Shown here: one piece after another, positions 8,197 through 16,709 of the stretch
How positions within the stretch are numbered: the first letter of the stretch is position 1
Layout of the letters: each line of letters opens with the position of its first letter
DNA from: Flavobacterium sedimenticola
GTDB lineage: Bacteria > Bacteroidota > Bacteroidia > Flavobacteriales > Flavobacteriaceae
Direction: 5' to 3'
DNA: 64,000 nucleotides
Assembly: GCF_030053345.1 (NCBI RefSeq)
Contig: NZ_JASGBP010000001.1
Coordinates: 310,001-374,000, forward strand
The notes under the pieces: generated by a model
The model's database searches: none
What the model saw: only the letters and a program-made list of their open reading frames with translations
Told to the model about the DNA's origin: nothing
Program-made: the position numbers and the translations under genes

Positions 8197-8204
8197 AAAA
8201 TTTT

Positions 8205-9419
8205 TTAGCTCAACATCATTTTAGCTTTTTTAATGGCCTCGACCATCACGTCTATTTCTTCTTTGGTGTTGTAAAAAGCGAAACTCGCTCTAATGGTACC
8301 CGGTATATTGAAATAATCCATAATGGGCTGCGCGCAATGATGTCCGGTGCGCACCGCTATGCCTAACTTATCGATAATTGTGCCAATGTCGTACGGATGA
8401 ATGCCGTTGATGTTAAACGAAATTACGGAAGTTTTGGCTTCGGCCGTACCAAAAATTTGCAATCCTTCGATTTCGAGTAATTTTTGGGTGGCGTACTCCA
8501 ATAATTCGTGTTCGTATTTCGCAATGTTATCGAAACCCACTTCGTTCAAGTAATCTACAGCCGTACCTAGCACAATTCCGCCGGCAATGTTTGGTGTTCC
8601 GGCTTCAAATTTATGCGGCAAGTCGGCATAGGTAGTTTTCTCAAAAGTAACCGTGGCAATCATTTCGCCACCGCCTTGATAGGGTGGCAATTTTCGGAGC
8701 CATGTTTCTTTGCCGTAAAGAATTCCGATGCCGGTTGGCCCACAGATTTTGTGACCCGAAAACACGTAGAAGTCGCAATCCAAATCCTGAACATCAGGCT
8801 TTAAATGCGGCGTAGCCTGAGCACCGTCGATTAAAACAGCAGCGCCCACTTGGTGTGCTTTGGCAATCATTTCCTTAACCGGATTGATGGTTCCTAAGGC
8901 ATTGGAAATATGGTTCACAGTGACGATTTTGGTTTTGGGCGATAATAACTTGTCGTATTCTGCCTGAATCAATTCGCCTTTGTCGTTCATGGGAATGACT
9001 TTTAAGACCGCCCCGGTTCTTTCGCATAACATTTGCCATGGCACGATGTTGCTGTGGTGTTCTAAAGCCGAAACCAACACTTCATCGCCCGCTTTGAGTA
9101 ACGCCGCAAAACCGTTTGCCACTGCATTGATGCCATGCGTGGTCCCTGAAGTAAAAATGACTTCATAGGCGTTTTTGGCGTTGATGTGATGTTGTATGGT
9201 ATGACGAGACGCTTCGTACGCATCGGTCGCTAACTGACTCAATGTATGTACGCCGCGATGAATATTGGCGTTGATTTCTTGGTAATATCGGGCGATGGCA
9301 TCAATCACGACTTGTGGTTTTTGCGAGGTAGCGCCATTATCAAAATAAACGAGCGGTTTGCCATTGACTTTTTGAGAAAGTATCGGGAAATCGGCTCTGA
9401 TTTTTTGGATGTCTAACAT
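8205..9419 (-). CDS. sufS: SufS cysteine desulfurase
   Basis: A 404-residue group II cysteine desulfurase. PLP-binding Lys224 lies in FSGHKICGPTGIG and catalytic Cys362 in RTGHHCAQPIMDYF. HHSN near 121-124 and ATPH near 202 are conserved. It removes sulfur from cysteine and loads it on SufE for the SufBCD scaffold. It is in the order expected after sufD, but a serine hydrolase on the other strand separates them. A TACTTTTG -7-like element 27 bp upstream suggests an independent promoter. A repeat element follows its stop. Confidence 0.95.
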   Translation of the reverse strand: MLDIQKIRADFPILSQKVNGKPLVYFDNGATSQKPQVVIDAIARYYQEINANIHRGVHTLSQLATDAYEASRHTIQHHINAKNAYEVIFTSGTTHGINAVANGFAALLKAGDEVLVSALEHHSNIVPWQMLCERTGAVLKVIPMNDKGELIQAEYDKLLSPKTKIVTVNHISNALGTINPVKEMIAKAHQVGAAVLIDGAQATPHLKPDVQDLDCDFYVFSGHKICGPTGIGILYGKETWLRKLPPYQGGGEMIATVTFEKTTYADLPHKFEAGTPNIAGGIVLGTAVDYLNEVGFDNIAKYEHELLEYATQKLLEIEGLQIFGTAEAKTSVISFNINGIHPYDIGTIIDKLGIAVRTGHHCAQPIMDYFNIPGTIRASFAFYNTKEEIDVMVEAIKKAKMMLS

Positions 9420-9445
9420 GGTATTATTTAGAAAAATTCTAAATA

Positions 9446-9453
9446 CAAAAGTA
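9446..9453 (-). promoter_or_regulatory. Candidate -7 promoter element of sufS
   Basis: TACTTTTG on the minus strand, a match to TAnnTTTG, 26 bp upstream of the sufS start. This fits sufS being transcribed separately from sufABCD, as the interrupted layout requires. Confidence 0.45.
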
Positions 9454-9612
9454 GCAAAATTGAGCTGGAAAAAGGGAAGAATTCACGAATATTTATGATT
9501 TGTTTTCGGATGGATTTTGAAGTTTGTAAGGCGCTAAGAAAACTTAGAACTTAAATGAATTCAAATGAGTTATGTAATTCAAATTTTATAAATTGCTTCA
9601 AAATTATGCTTC

Positions 9613-10974
9613 ATGAAAAAGTTTCTTAAAGTTTTAGCTGTTCTGGTGTTGATTGCACTAATTTATTTCCGCGTTCAGATTTACCCGCAACTCGACATGC
9701 TGACCGGTTTTTCGGCAAAAAGTGTGGCATCGGGTACGTTTATTGATCACCGTTCGTTGGCTGTTATTGAAAAAGGCGATAACGACATTCCGATGGTTCG
9801 TATGGCGGATAATACCGTGAATTCAGAAGAAAAGTTTGCTGTTTCCAGCGTATTTGGCATTAAAGAGCGAAAGGCTATTTACAGAGAAGGCTTAGGCGCA
9901 ACGCTAATTAACGACACTTTCGATACGAAAGCGCCTTTCGAAGTGCCGCAACGCAACGTAATAGAGAACAAACTGCCGTATCCGTTAGGCAATGCTCATC
10001 CGGTGGATACTACTTTTGCTGAAATAGACGCTGTTCGATTGCAAAAAGCGGTTGAAAATGCATTTGATAACAATTCAGAGAAAAATAAACGAACCCGCGC
10101 CGTAGTGGTGTTGTACAAAGATCGTTTGGTAGCCGAAAAATACGCCCCGGGATTTTCGGCGACTTCTAAGATATTGGGATGGTCAATGACCAAGAGCATC
10201 ACAGCAACCTACTTTGGCATTTTGCAAAAACAAGGGAAAATCGACATTATGAAACCCGCACCCATAGCCGAATGGCAAAATGATGCGCGGAAAAAAATTA
10301 CCCTAAACGACTTGCTGCACATGAATTCGGGTTTGGAATGGGAAGAAGATTACACCAAGATTTCCGATGTGACAAAAATGCTTTTTTTGGAAGAAAACAT
10401 GGCACAATCGCAAATCAACAAACCCTTTGTAGGCAAACCGAACCAAAGCTGGAATTATTCTTCGGGAACCTCTAATTTACTCTCGGGAATTTTGCGACAA
10501 CAATTCAAAACCCATCAGGAGTATTTAAATTTTTGGTACAACAGTTTGTTTGACAAATTAGGGATGACATCGGCTTTGGTAGAAGTAGATATGGCCGGAA
10601 ATTTTGTCGGTTCCTCTTATGGCTGGGCTTCGGCACGGGATTGGGCCAAATTCGGGTTGCTGTATTTGCGACAGGGGAATTGGAACGGCGAACAGCTTTT
10701 TGACCCGAGTTGGGCCCGTTATGTGGCCACGCCAACCCAAACGTCTGACGGACGGTATGGTGCTCATTTTTGGTTGAATGCCGGGGGGAAATTCCCCGAC
10801 GTGACGAGGGACATGTATTATTGCAGCGGATATCAGGGACAAATGGTCGCTATTTTCCCGAGCCATAATCTGGTGGTGGTTCGCATGGGATTGAGTGAGG
10901 CATTCGATTTTAACGGGTTTTTAAAAGAGATTGTGGCGAGTTTGGAGAAAGACAACAAAAACACAAAAAAATAA
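9613..10974 (+). CDS. Serine hydrolase (beta-lactamase/class C-like family), membrane anchored
   Basis: A 453-residue protein with an N-terminal membrane anchor (residues 4-19). The penicillin-binding/beta-lactamase fold has an SxxK motif at Ser191-Lys194 (GWSMTKSIT) and a YSS in place of YxN at 282-284 (WNYSSGTSN); a third motif is probably in the HFWLNAGG region. Members are esterases, peptidases or transpeptidase-like enzymes, and the substrate is unknown. It is transcribed opposite to the suf genes and sits between sufD and sufS. The start at 9613 gives a normal anchor. Confidence 0.88.
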   Translation: MKKFLKVLAVLVLIALIYFRVQIYPQLDMLTGFSAKSVASGTFIDHRSLAVIEKGDNDIPMVRMADNTVNSEEKFAVSSVFGIKERKAIYREGLGATLINDTFDTKAPFEVPQRNVIENKLPYPLGNAHPVDTTFAEIDAVRLQKAVENAFDNNSEKNKRTRAVVVLYKDRLVAEKYAPGFSATSKILGWSMTKSITATYFGILQKQGKIDIMKPAPIAEWQNDARKKITLNDLLHMNSGLEWEEDYTKISDVTKMLFLEENMAQSQINKPFVGKPNQSWNYSSGTSNLLSGILRQQFKTHQEYLNFWYNSLFDKLGMTSALVEVDMAGNFVGSSYGWASARDWAKFGLLYLRQGNWNGEQLFDPSWARYVATPTQTSDGRYGAHFWLNAGGKFPDVTRDMYYCSGYQGQMVAIFPSHNLVVVRMGLSEAFDFNGFLKEIVASLEKDNKNTKK

Positions 10975-10979
10975 CTATT

Positions 10980-11110
10980 TAGCCCCGATTACCTCACTTT
11001 GCTTTTATTTGTAATTGGAGTTCGGTGAATGCTTCGCATTTGTAATGAAAATAAAAAAGGCTTCCTGATTGGGAAGCTTTTTTATTGTAGTGAAAAGCGG
11101 GAATAAGGGC
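10980..11110 (-). repeat. Intergenic 3'-flank repeat element, copy B (131 bp)
   Basis: On the minus strand it runs from GCCCTTATTCCCGCTTTTC (11110 downward) to ATCGGGGCTA (10980). The outer word TAGGAGC of other copies is degenerate here (GCCC). The inside is mostly different and holds the GCTTCC/GGAAGC terminator hairpin and an AATGCGAAGCATT palindrome. It lies 33 bp downstream of sufD, in the sense of sufD, between convergent genes. Confidence 0.6.
11053..11083. terminator. Bidirectional intrinsic terminator between serine hydrolase and sufD
   Basis: The stem GCTTCC (11060-11065) / GGAAGC (11072-11077) is bordered by A6 and T6 runs that extend it. It suits both the serine hydrolase (end 10974) and sufD (end 11144). 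Confidence 0.8.
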
Positions 11111-11143
11111 AACAAGAATGCCCGAACCATTCGCTCTTGATTT

Positions 11144-12460
11144 TTATAAATTGAATCCTAAATTTACGCCTAATTTCGTGGCAATGATTTTGGTGATGCG
11201 CTGTTTTAACTCCGGTATTTTGATGCTCTCGATGACTTCGTTAGAGAAGGCGTACATCAGTAGTGCTTTGGCTTCCTTCTTCGGAATACCGCGTTGTTGC
11301 ATGTAGAACATGGCCGTTTCATCCAACTGTCCGATGGTACACCCGTGAGAACATTTTACGTCGTCGGCAAAAATTTCCAATTGCGGTTTGGCGTTAATTG
11401 TGGCTTTGTCGCCCAGCAAAATATTGTTGTTTTGTTGGAAAGCATCGGTTTTTTGCGCTTCTTTTTCCACATAAATTTTACCGTTGAAAACACCCGTCGC
11501 ACTGTCGGCCAAAATGGTTTTGTAGTTTTGATGGCTTTCGCAATTCGGCGTTGCATGATGCACCAACGTGTAATGATCTACATGTTGCTTATCGCCGATG
11601 ATGGTAATTCCTTTTAAAGTCGAATCGATGCGTTCTCCGAAATGGTAGAAATTCAAGTTGTTTCTTGTGATGTTGCCACCAAATGAAAACGTATGCACCG
11701 AAACACGACTTTCCTGCTTTTGTGAAATATAGGTGTTGTCAATCAGGTTCGCCGATGGCAAATCGTTTTGAACTTTATAGTAGTCCACGATAGCGCGCTT
11801 TTGGGCAAAAATCTCAGTAACCGAATTGGTTAATACCGGATTTTCATTCAGACTTTGGTGTCTTTCAATGATTTGCACATGGGCATTTTCACCTACAATC
11901 ACCAAATTGCGCGGTTGTACCATCAACGCATTTTCTTTTCCGGTAGAAAAATAAATGATTTCAATGGGTTTCTCGACTACTTTGCTTTTCGGAATGTTAA
12001 TATACGCTCCTTCGTTGGCAAAAGCCGTATTCAAGCTGGTTAAGCTTTCCTCTTTACTGGCTATTTTGTTGAAATACTCATCGATAACCATTTTGTATTT
12101 GGGTTTGTTCAGCGCAGAAGACATCAAACAAACATCCAAACCATCGTGAGTCGTATTGGATAAAAAAGAGGCGAATTTACCGTCCACAAAAATCACTTTG
12201 TGCGTATCGATTTCGTGCATGAAGTATTTCTTCACATCTGCAAACTCAACCGCATTTTCGTGTTTCGGAAATACCGAATAATCATTTTTCAGAATCGCAT
12301 TCAGGGAAGTATATTTCCAAGCTTCTTCTTTCTTGGTCGGAAAGCCTTTGTCTTCAAAGTTTTTTATGGCCGCTGTTCGCACATCATGTAAGTCCGAATG
12401 AACATCAATTTGTTCTTCGAAAGCCATGAACGACGAGATGAGTTTTTCTTTTAATTCCAT
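11144..12460 (-). CDS. sufD: SufD subunit of the SufBCD Fe-S scaffold
   Basis: A 438-residue SufD-family protein. The N-terminal helical part contains TKKEEAWKYTSL, the middle is the beta-helix core, and the C-terminal conserved block is SHGCTIGQLDE...YMQQRGIPKKEAKALLMYAF. SufD pairs with SufB on the SufC ATPase dimer and supplies a residue for cluster assembly. It lies 74 bp after sufC in a leftward operon (SufA-like, sufB, sufC, sufD). The spacer before its start holds GTAAGTT-type repeats. A terminator inside a repeat element follows. Confidence 0.95.
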   Translation of the reverse strand: MELKEKLISSFMAFEEQIDVHSDLHDVRTAAIKNFEDKGFPTKKEEAWKYTSLNAILKNDYSVFPKHENAVEFADVKKYFMHEIDTHKVIFVDGKFASFLSNTTHDGLDVCLMSSALNKPKYKMVIDEYFNKIASKEESLTSLNTAFANEGAYINIPKSKVVEKPIEIIYFSTGKENALMVQPRNLVIVGENAHVQIIERHQSLNENPVLTNSVTEIFAQKRAIVDYYKVQNDLPSANLIDNTYISQKQESRVSVHTFSFGGNITRNNLNFYHFGERIDSTLKGITIIGDKQHVDHYTLVHHATPNCESHQNYKTILADSATGVFNGKIYVEKEAQKTDAFQQNNNILLGDKATINAKPQLEIFADDVKCSHGCTIGQLDETAMFYMQQRGIPKKEAKALLMYAFSNEVIESIKIPELKQRITKIIATKLGVNLGFNL

Positions 12461-12467
12461 TTTATTT

Positions 12468-12500
12468 TAGTTGTAAGTTGTAAGTTCCAGGTTGTACGTT
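12468..12500. repeat. Degenerate GTAAGTT(C/T) tandem repeat in the sufC-sufD spacer
   Basis: TTGTAAGTTGTAAGTTCC followed by AGGTTGTACGTT: three to four units of about 7-9 bp between sufC and sufD, with ACTGAACACTGCTACTGCC next to it. No stable hairpin is apparent. Confidence 0.5.
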
Positions 12501-12534
12501 TTTGCAAACTGAACACTGCTACTGCCAACTAATT

Positions 12535-13287
12535 TTATGCTTCTTGCTCTTGTTTGATCCAATCGTATCCCTTTTCCTCTAACTTTAATGCTAAATCGGC
12601 ACCACCTGTTTTTACAATTTTGCCGTCCATTAAAACGTGAACATAATCGGGCACGATATAGTCCAGCAAACGTTGGTAATGCGTGATGACTAATACCGCG
12701 TTGCTTTCGTTTTTCAGTTTGTTAACCCCGTTAGCTACAATACGCAAGGCGTCGATATCCAAACCGGAATCCGTTTCATCAAGAATCGCCAATTTCGGCT
12801 CTAACATGGCCATTTGAAAAATTTCGTTACGCTTCTTTTCACCGCCTGAGAAACCTTCGTTTAGCGAACGCGATAAAAACTTGCGGTCCATTTCCAACAA
12901 TTCCGATTTTTCACGGATGAGTTTCAGCATTTCGTTGGCCGGCATTTCTTCCTGATTGTTGGCTTTTCTTTTTTCGTTGATGGCTGTTTTGATAAAATTA
13001 GTCACCGAAACACCCGGAATTTCTACCGGATACTGGAACGACAAGAAAACGCCTTTGTGCGCTCTTTCTTCGGGCGCCAATTCGGAAATATCTTCCCCTT
13101 CCAATAGGATTTCGCCTTCGGACACTTCGTAATTTTCGTTTCCGGCGATAATAGATGAAAGCGTACTTTTCCCGGCACCGTTGGGTCCCATAATGGCGTG
13201 TACTTCTCCGGCTTTAATTTCTAAATTGATACCTTTTAGTATGTCTTTGTCTTCAACAGAAGCGTGTAAATTTTTTATGCTTAACAT
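12535..13287 (-). CDS. sufC: SufC ATPase of the SufBCD scaffold
   Basis: The start is set at 13287 ([20 protein letters not shown]); the frame is open further upstream but only through the end of sufB. The 250-residue ABC ATPase has Walker A GPNGAGKS (34-41), a Q-loop (SFQYP), signature SGGEKKRNE, Walker [13 protein letters not shown] and a switch His in VITHYQ. It drives conformational change of SufB-SufD during cluster assembly in the cytoplasm and has no membrane partner. It sits 29 bp after sufB. Confidence 0.96.
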   Translation of the reverse strand: MLSIKNLHASVEDKDILKGINLEIKAGEVHAIMGPNGAGKSTLSSIIAGNENYEVSEGEILLEGEDISELAPEERAHKGVFLSFQYPVEIPGVSVTNFIKTAINEKRKANNQEEMPANEMLKLIREKSELLEMDRKFLSRSLNEGFSGGEKKRNEIFQMAMLEPKLAILDETDSGLDIDALRIVANGVNKLKNESNAVLVITHYQRLLDYIVPDYVHVLMDGKIVKTGGADLALKLEEKGYDWIKQEQEA

Positions 13288-13316
13288 TTTTGAATGTGTT
13301 TTATGCTGATTAATGA

Positions 13317-14765
13317 TTATCCCACCGAACCTTCTAATGAAATCTCCAATAGTTTTTGTGCCTCTACGGCAAATTCCATCGGCAGTTTGTTCAACACATC
13401 TTTGCTGAAACCGTTCACGATTAATGCGATGGCTTTTTCGGTTGGAATTCCGCGTTGGTTGCAATAAAACACTTGGTCTTCCCCAATTTTAGAGGTGGTC
13501 GCTTCGTGTTCGATTTTAGCCGTGGCGTTTTTACTTTCAATATAGGGAAACGTGTGTGCACCGCAATTGTTCCCCATCAACAACGAGTCGCATTGCGAGA
13601 AGTTACGAGCATTTTCGGCACGAGCACCAATTTGTACTAAACCACGGTAACTGTTTTGTGATTTTCCGGCTGAGATTCCTTTGGAGATGATGGTCGATTT
13701 GGTGTTTTTACCCAAATGGATCATTTTAGTTCCGGTATCGGCTTGTTGGAAATTATTGGTTACGGCAATCGAGTAAAACTCACCAATCGAATTATCGCCT
13801 TTTAAGACGCAAGAAGGATATTTCCAAGTTACAGCAGAACCGGTTTCTACTTGTGTCCAGGAGATTTTGGCGTTTTTCTCGCACAACCCTCTTTTGGTTA
13901 CAAAATTGAAAACACCGCCTTTGCCTTCTTTGTTTCCGGGATACCAGTTTTGAACGGTAGAGTATTTGATTTCGGCGTTGTCTAACGCGATCAATTCTAC
14001 CACCGCAGCATGCAATTGGTTTTCATCGCGACTTGGTGCCGTACAGCCTTCCAAATACGAAACATAACTGCCTTCATCAGCAATCACCAAGGTTCTTTCG
14101 AACTGCCCGGTTCCGGCTTGATTGATGCGGAAATAGGTGGATAATTCCATTGGGCAACGAACGCCTTTCGGAATGTAGCAAAAACTACCGTCTGAGAAAA
14201 CCGCCGAATTCAGTGCCGCATAAAAATTGTCTTTTTGAGGTACTACAGTACCCAAATATTTTCGAACCAATTCGGGATGTTCTTTGATGGCTTCCGAAAT
14301 ACTCATAAAAATGATACCTTTTTCGGCCAAGGTCTTTTTAAAAGTGGTCGCTACCGAAACCGAATCGACCACGATATCCATGGCGATGTTGTTCATTTTC
14401 TTTTGCTCATCAATGGAGATTCCTAATTTTTTGTACATCGCCAAAAGTTCCGGATCCACATCGTCTAAGGTTTTATTCGGGTCGGCTTTTTTGGGAGCCG
14501 AATAATAGGAAATCGCTTGGAAATCGGGTTTTTCGTAATGCACATTCGCCCATTCCGGTTCGGTCATTTCCTGCCAAGCTCTGAAGGCTTCAATACGCCA
14601 ATCGGTCATCCATTGCGGCTCTTCTTTTTTTTGAGAAATCGCTCGGACGATGTCTTCGTTAAGGCCATTAGGAAACGTCTCCGATTCTAATTCGGTGTAG
14701 AATCCGTACTCGTATTCTTTATTTTCCAATTCGACTTTTAAGTCGTCTTCTGTATACTTTGCCAT
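13317..14765 (-). CDS. sufB: SufB Fe-S scaffold protein
   Basis: The start is taken at 14765 ([22 protein letters not shown]), 8 bp after the SufA-like gene. The 482-residue SufB core has [51 protein letters not shown], a long beta-helix and the C-terminal [19 protein letters not shown], which carries the cluster-ligand Cys region. It accepts sulfur from SufS/SufE and builds the cluster with SufC and SufD. Full length. Confidence 0.96.
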   Translation of the reverse strand: MAKYTEDDLKVELENKEYEYGFYTELESETFPNGLNEDIVRAISQKKEEPQWMTDWRIEAFRAWQEMTEPEWANVHYEKPDFQAISYYSAPKKADPNKTLDDVDPELLAMYKKLGISIDEQKKMNNIAMDIVVDSVSVATTFKKTLAEKGIIFMSISEAIKEHPELVRKYLGTVVPQKDNFYAALNSAVFSDGSFCYIPKGVRCPMELSTYFRINQAGTGQFERTLVIADEGSYVSYLEGCTAPSRDENQLHAAVVELIALDNAEIKYSTVQNWYPGNKEGKGGVFNFVTKRGLCEKNAKISWTQVETGSAVTWKYPSCVLKGDNSIGEFYSIAVTNNFQQADTGTKMIHLGKNTKSTIISKGISAGKSQNSYRGLVQIGARAENARNFSQCDSLLMGNNCGAHTFPYIESKNATAKIEHEATTSKIGEDQVFYCNQRGIPTEKAIALIVNGFSKDVLNKLPMEFAVEAQKLLEISLEGSVG

Positions 14766-14773
14766 ACTTTTTT

Positions 14774-15103
14774 CTAAAGAGAAAATGATTCCCCGCATCC
14801 GCAGGTTCTTGATGCATTAGGATTGTTAAACACAAATCCTTTTCCGTTTAAACCACCGGAATATTCTAAAATGGTTCCGGCCAAATAAAGGAATGATTTT
14901 TTTTCTACGGCTATTTTGACATCATTATCTTCAAAAACCTTGTCGTTTTCACCTATTGCTTTGTCAAACTTTAACTCATACGACAATCCGGAGCAACCAC
15001 CACTTTTAACGCCCACACGAACGTAATCTTTGGCTGCATCAAAGCCGTCTTCTTTCATCATTTCAACGATTTTTTTACTCGCTGTGTCTGAAACCTTTAT
15101 CAT
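14774..15103 (-). CDS. sufA: HesB/IscA-type Fe-S carrier (SufA-like)
   Basis: A 109-residue A-type carrier with the three invariant cysteines: Cys37 ([11 protein letters not shown]), Cys101 and Cys103 ([12 protein letters not shown]). It transfers clusters from SufBCD to apo-proteins. It is the first gene of the leftward suf operon, with a TAAATTTG -7-like element 32 bp upstream. The symbol is given by family and context; ErpA/IscA naming is equally possible on sequence alone. Confidence 0.88.
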   Translation of the reverse strand: MIKVSDTASKKIVEMMKEDGFDAAKDYVRVGVKSGGCSGLSYELKFDKAIGENDKVFEDNDVKIAVEKKSFLYLAGTILEYSGGLNGKGFVFNNPNASRTCGCGESFSL

Positions 15104-15134
15104 GACTTATTTTGATTTTGTCTAAATTAATGTG

Positions 15135-15142
15135 CAAATTTA
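15135..15142 (-). promoter_or_regulatory. Candidate -7 promoter element of the suf operon
   Basis: TAAATTTG on the minus strand, 31 bp before the SufA-like start codon. No good -33 TTG is at the standard spacing. Confidence 0.45.
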
Positions 15143-15221
15143 AGACAATTATCCGTTTTAGCTACTATAGTAACATTTTTATAACTAATCTTTTGATAGA
15201 AAAAAATGATTTTTTATTCTG

Positions 15222-15229
15222 TATTTTTG
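15222..15229 (+). promoter_or_regulatory. Candidate -7 promoter element of the MBL-fold gene
   Basis: TATTTTTG ends 15 bp before the ATG at 15245. A TTTTG lies upstream, but with a 26-bp gap, longer than the usual 17-23. Confidence 0.4.
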
Positions 15230-15244
15230 TGAAAAACATTCAAA

Positions 15245-16102
15245 ATGAAGATTTACCCCATTGAAGCCGGAAATTTTAAGTTAGATGGCGGGGCCATGTT
15301 TGGCGTTGTCCCTAAAACCATCTGGAACAAAACTAATCCGGCAGACGCCAATAATTTGATAGATATTGCGGCTCGATGTATGCTGATTCAAGACGGCAAC
15401 CGATTGATTTTAATTGACACCGGCATGGGCAACAAACAGTCGGAAAAATTCTTTGGTTATTATTCACTTTGGGGCGACTTTACTTTAGACGGATCTTTGG
15501 CGAAATACGGTTTTCATCGCGACGATGTGACCGATGTGTTTATGACGCATTTGCACTTTGACCATTGTGGTGGCAGCGTGAATTGGAATGCAGCCAAAAC
15601 CGGTTACGAAGTGGCATTTAAAAATGCCAAATTTTGGACCAACGACAACCACTGGGAATGGGCTACTAAACCCAATGTGCGTGAGAAAGCCTCTTTTCTT
15701 ACCGAAAATATCCTGCCGATGCAGGAAAGCGGACAATTGCATTTTATCAAAAGACCCGAAGGCGATTTCGGGATTTCGGAAGAATTAGGTTTTGGCATTT
15801 TTTATGTTGACGGTCATACCGAAAAAATGATGATTCCTCACATACAGTACCAAGACAAAACTATCGTTTTTTGCGCCGATTTAATTCCGACTGCCGGACA
15901 TTTACCCTTACCTTATGTAATGGGTTATGATACTCGACCATTATTGACCATGTCCGAAAAAGCAACGTTTTTAAATGCCGCAGCCGCTAATAATTATTAT
16001 TTGTGGTTAGAGCACGATGCGCACAACCCAATTGTAACAGTGGAGAACACCGAAAAAGGAGTTCGATTGAAAGAGATTTTTAAAACAGAAGATCTTTTTT
16101 AA
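15245..16102 (+). CDS. Metallo-beta-lactamase-fold hydrolase
   Basis: A 285-residue MBL-fold protein with the zinc signature H102-x-H104-x-D106-H107 in THLHFDHCGG, a later VDGHTEKMM His and CADLIPTAGHLP. There is no signal peptide, so it is cytoplasmic. The family includes lactonases, thioesterases and other ester hydrolases, and the length is typical of the quorum-lactonase-like/MBL-hydrolase group. The substrate is unknown. It is a single gene divergent from the suf operon. Confidence 0.9.
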   Translation: MKIYPIEAGNFKLDGGAMFGVVPKTIWNKTNPADANNLIDIAARCMLIQDGNRLILIDTGMGNKQSEKFFGYYSLWGDFTLDGSLAKYGFHRDDVTDVFMTHLHFDHCGGSVNWNAAKTGYEVAFKNAKFWTNDNHWEWATKPNVREKASFLTENILPMQESGQLHFIKRPEGDFGISEELGFGIFYVDGHTEKMMIPHIQYQDKTIVFCADLIPTAGHLPLPYVMGYDTRPLLTMSEKATFLNAAAANNYYLWLEHDAHNPIVTVENTEKGVRLKEIFKTEDLF

Positions 16103-16166
16103 TCTATTTTAGTGCTGTTTTGGTGCCCTAATTGGTTGAAAAGCTGCTAATTTTTTGTTAATTTTT

Positions 16167-16206
16167 ATTTGATATGTCAAATATTGATAAATCATTTATA
16201 TTTTTG
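16167..16206 (+). promoter_or_regulatory. Candidate MarR operator with -7 promoter element
   Basis: The inverted repeat ATTTGA-TATG-TCAAAT (16167-16182) lies 16 bp upstream of TATTTTTG (16199-16206), a TAnnTTTG match that precedes the MarR start at 16227 by 20 bp. A TTGA/TCAA palindrome at this position is what an autoregulating MarR protein would use. Confidence 0.5.
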
Positions 16207-16226
16207 TCCTGAAATGAATTTAAAAC

Positions 16227-16655
16227 ATGGAGAAATTAGACGACATCATTTTTTACAAAATAGACAAAGCCATTCGCTCTTACCGAATGTTTGCACAAAG
16301 ACAATTAAAAACCCAAGGGTACAAAATATCAGTAGACCAGTGGTTGGTGATTAAGGCTATTTTGGAAAATCCGGGAATGCCGCAACAAGAAATAGCAGCC
16401 GTTGTATTTAAAGACAACGCTTCGGTGACCAGAATCATTGAAATTTTGGTTCAATCCGGATATTTAAGGCGAAACACCCATGAAACGGACAGAAGAAAAA
16501 CCAGCTTAGAAGTAACTGAAAACGGAAGAGACATCATTCAAAGTGTGCAGAGTTTGGTTCAGCAAAACCGAAAAGTGGCTCTAAAAGGCGTTAGTGAATC
16601 GGAATTGCAAAACATGTATCAAACACTTAATAAAATCATCGACAATTGCCCATAG
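16227..16655 (+). CDS. MarR-family transcriptional regulator
   Basis: A 142-residue winged-helix regulator. The N-terminal dimer helix (IDKAIRSYRMFAQRQLK), the HTH (MPQQEIAAVVFKDNASVTRIIEILVQSGYL) and the wing (RRNTHETDRRKTSLEVTENG) are all visible. MarR proteins usually repress a neighbouring gene and themselves until a small ligand binds. A palindrome overlies its own promoter region, and the outer-membrane receptor gene follows 54 bp downstream in the same direction, making it the likely regulatory target. Confidence 0.92.
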   Translation: MEKLDDIIFYKIDKAIRSYRMFAQRQLKTQGYKISVDQWLVIKAILENPGMPQQEIAAVVFKDNASVTRIIEILVQSGYLRRNTHETDRRKTSLEVTENGRDIIQSVQSLVQQNRKVALKGVSESELQNMYQTLNKIIDNCP

Positions 16656-16709
16656 TCATTAAGGCTAAAATCATCATCAATCAAATCATCAATTAAAACG
16701 AACAGTAAC

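Noticed and set aside
15104..15244. Riboswitch between the suf operon and MBL gene
   Set aside because: A short AT-rich divergent promoter region with no conserved riboswitch elements visible.
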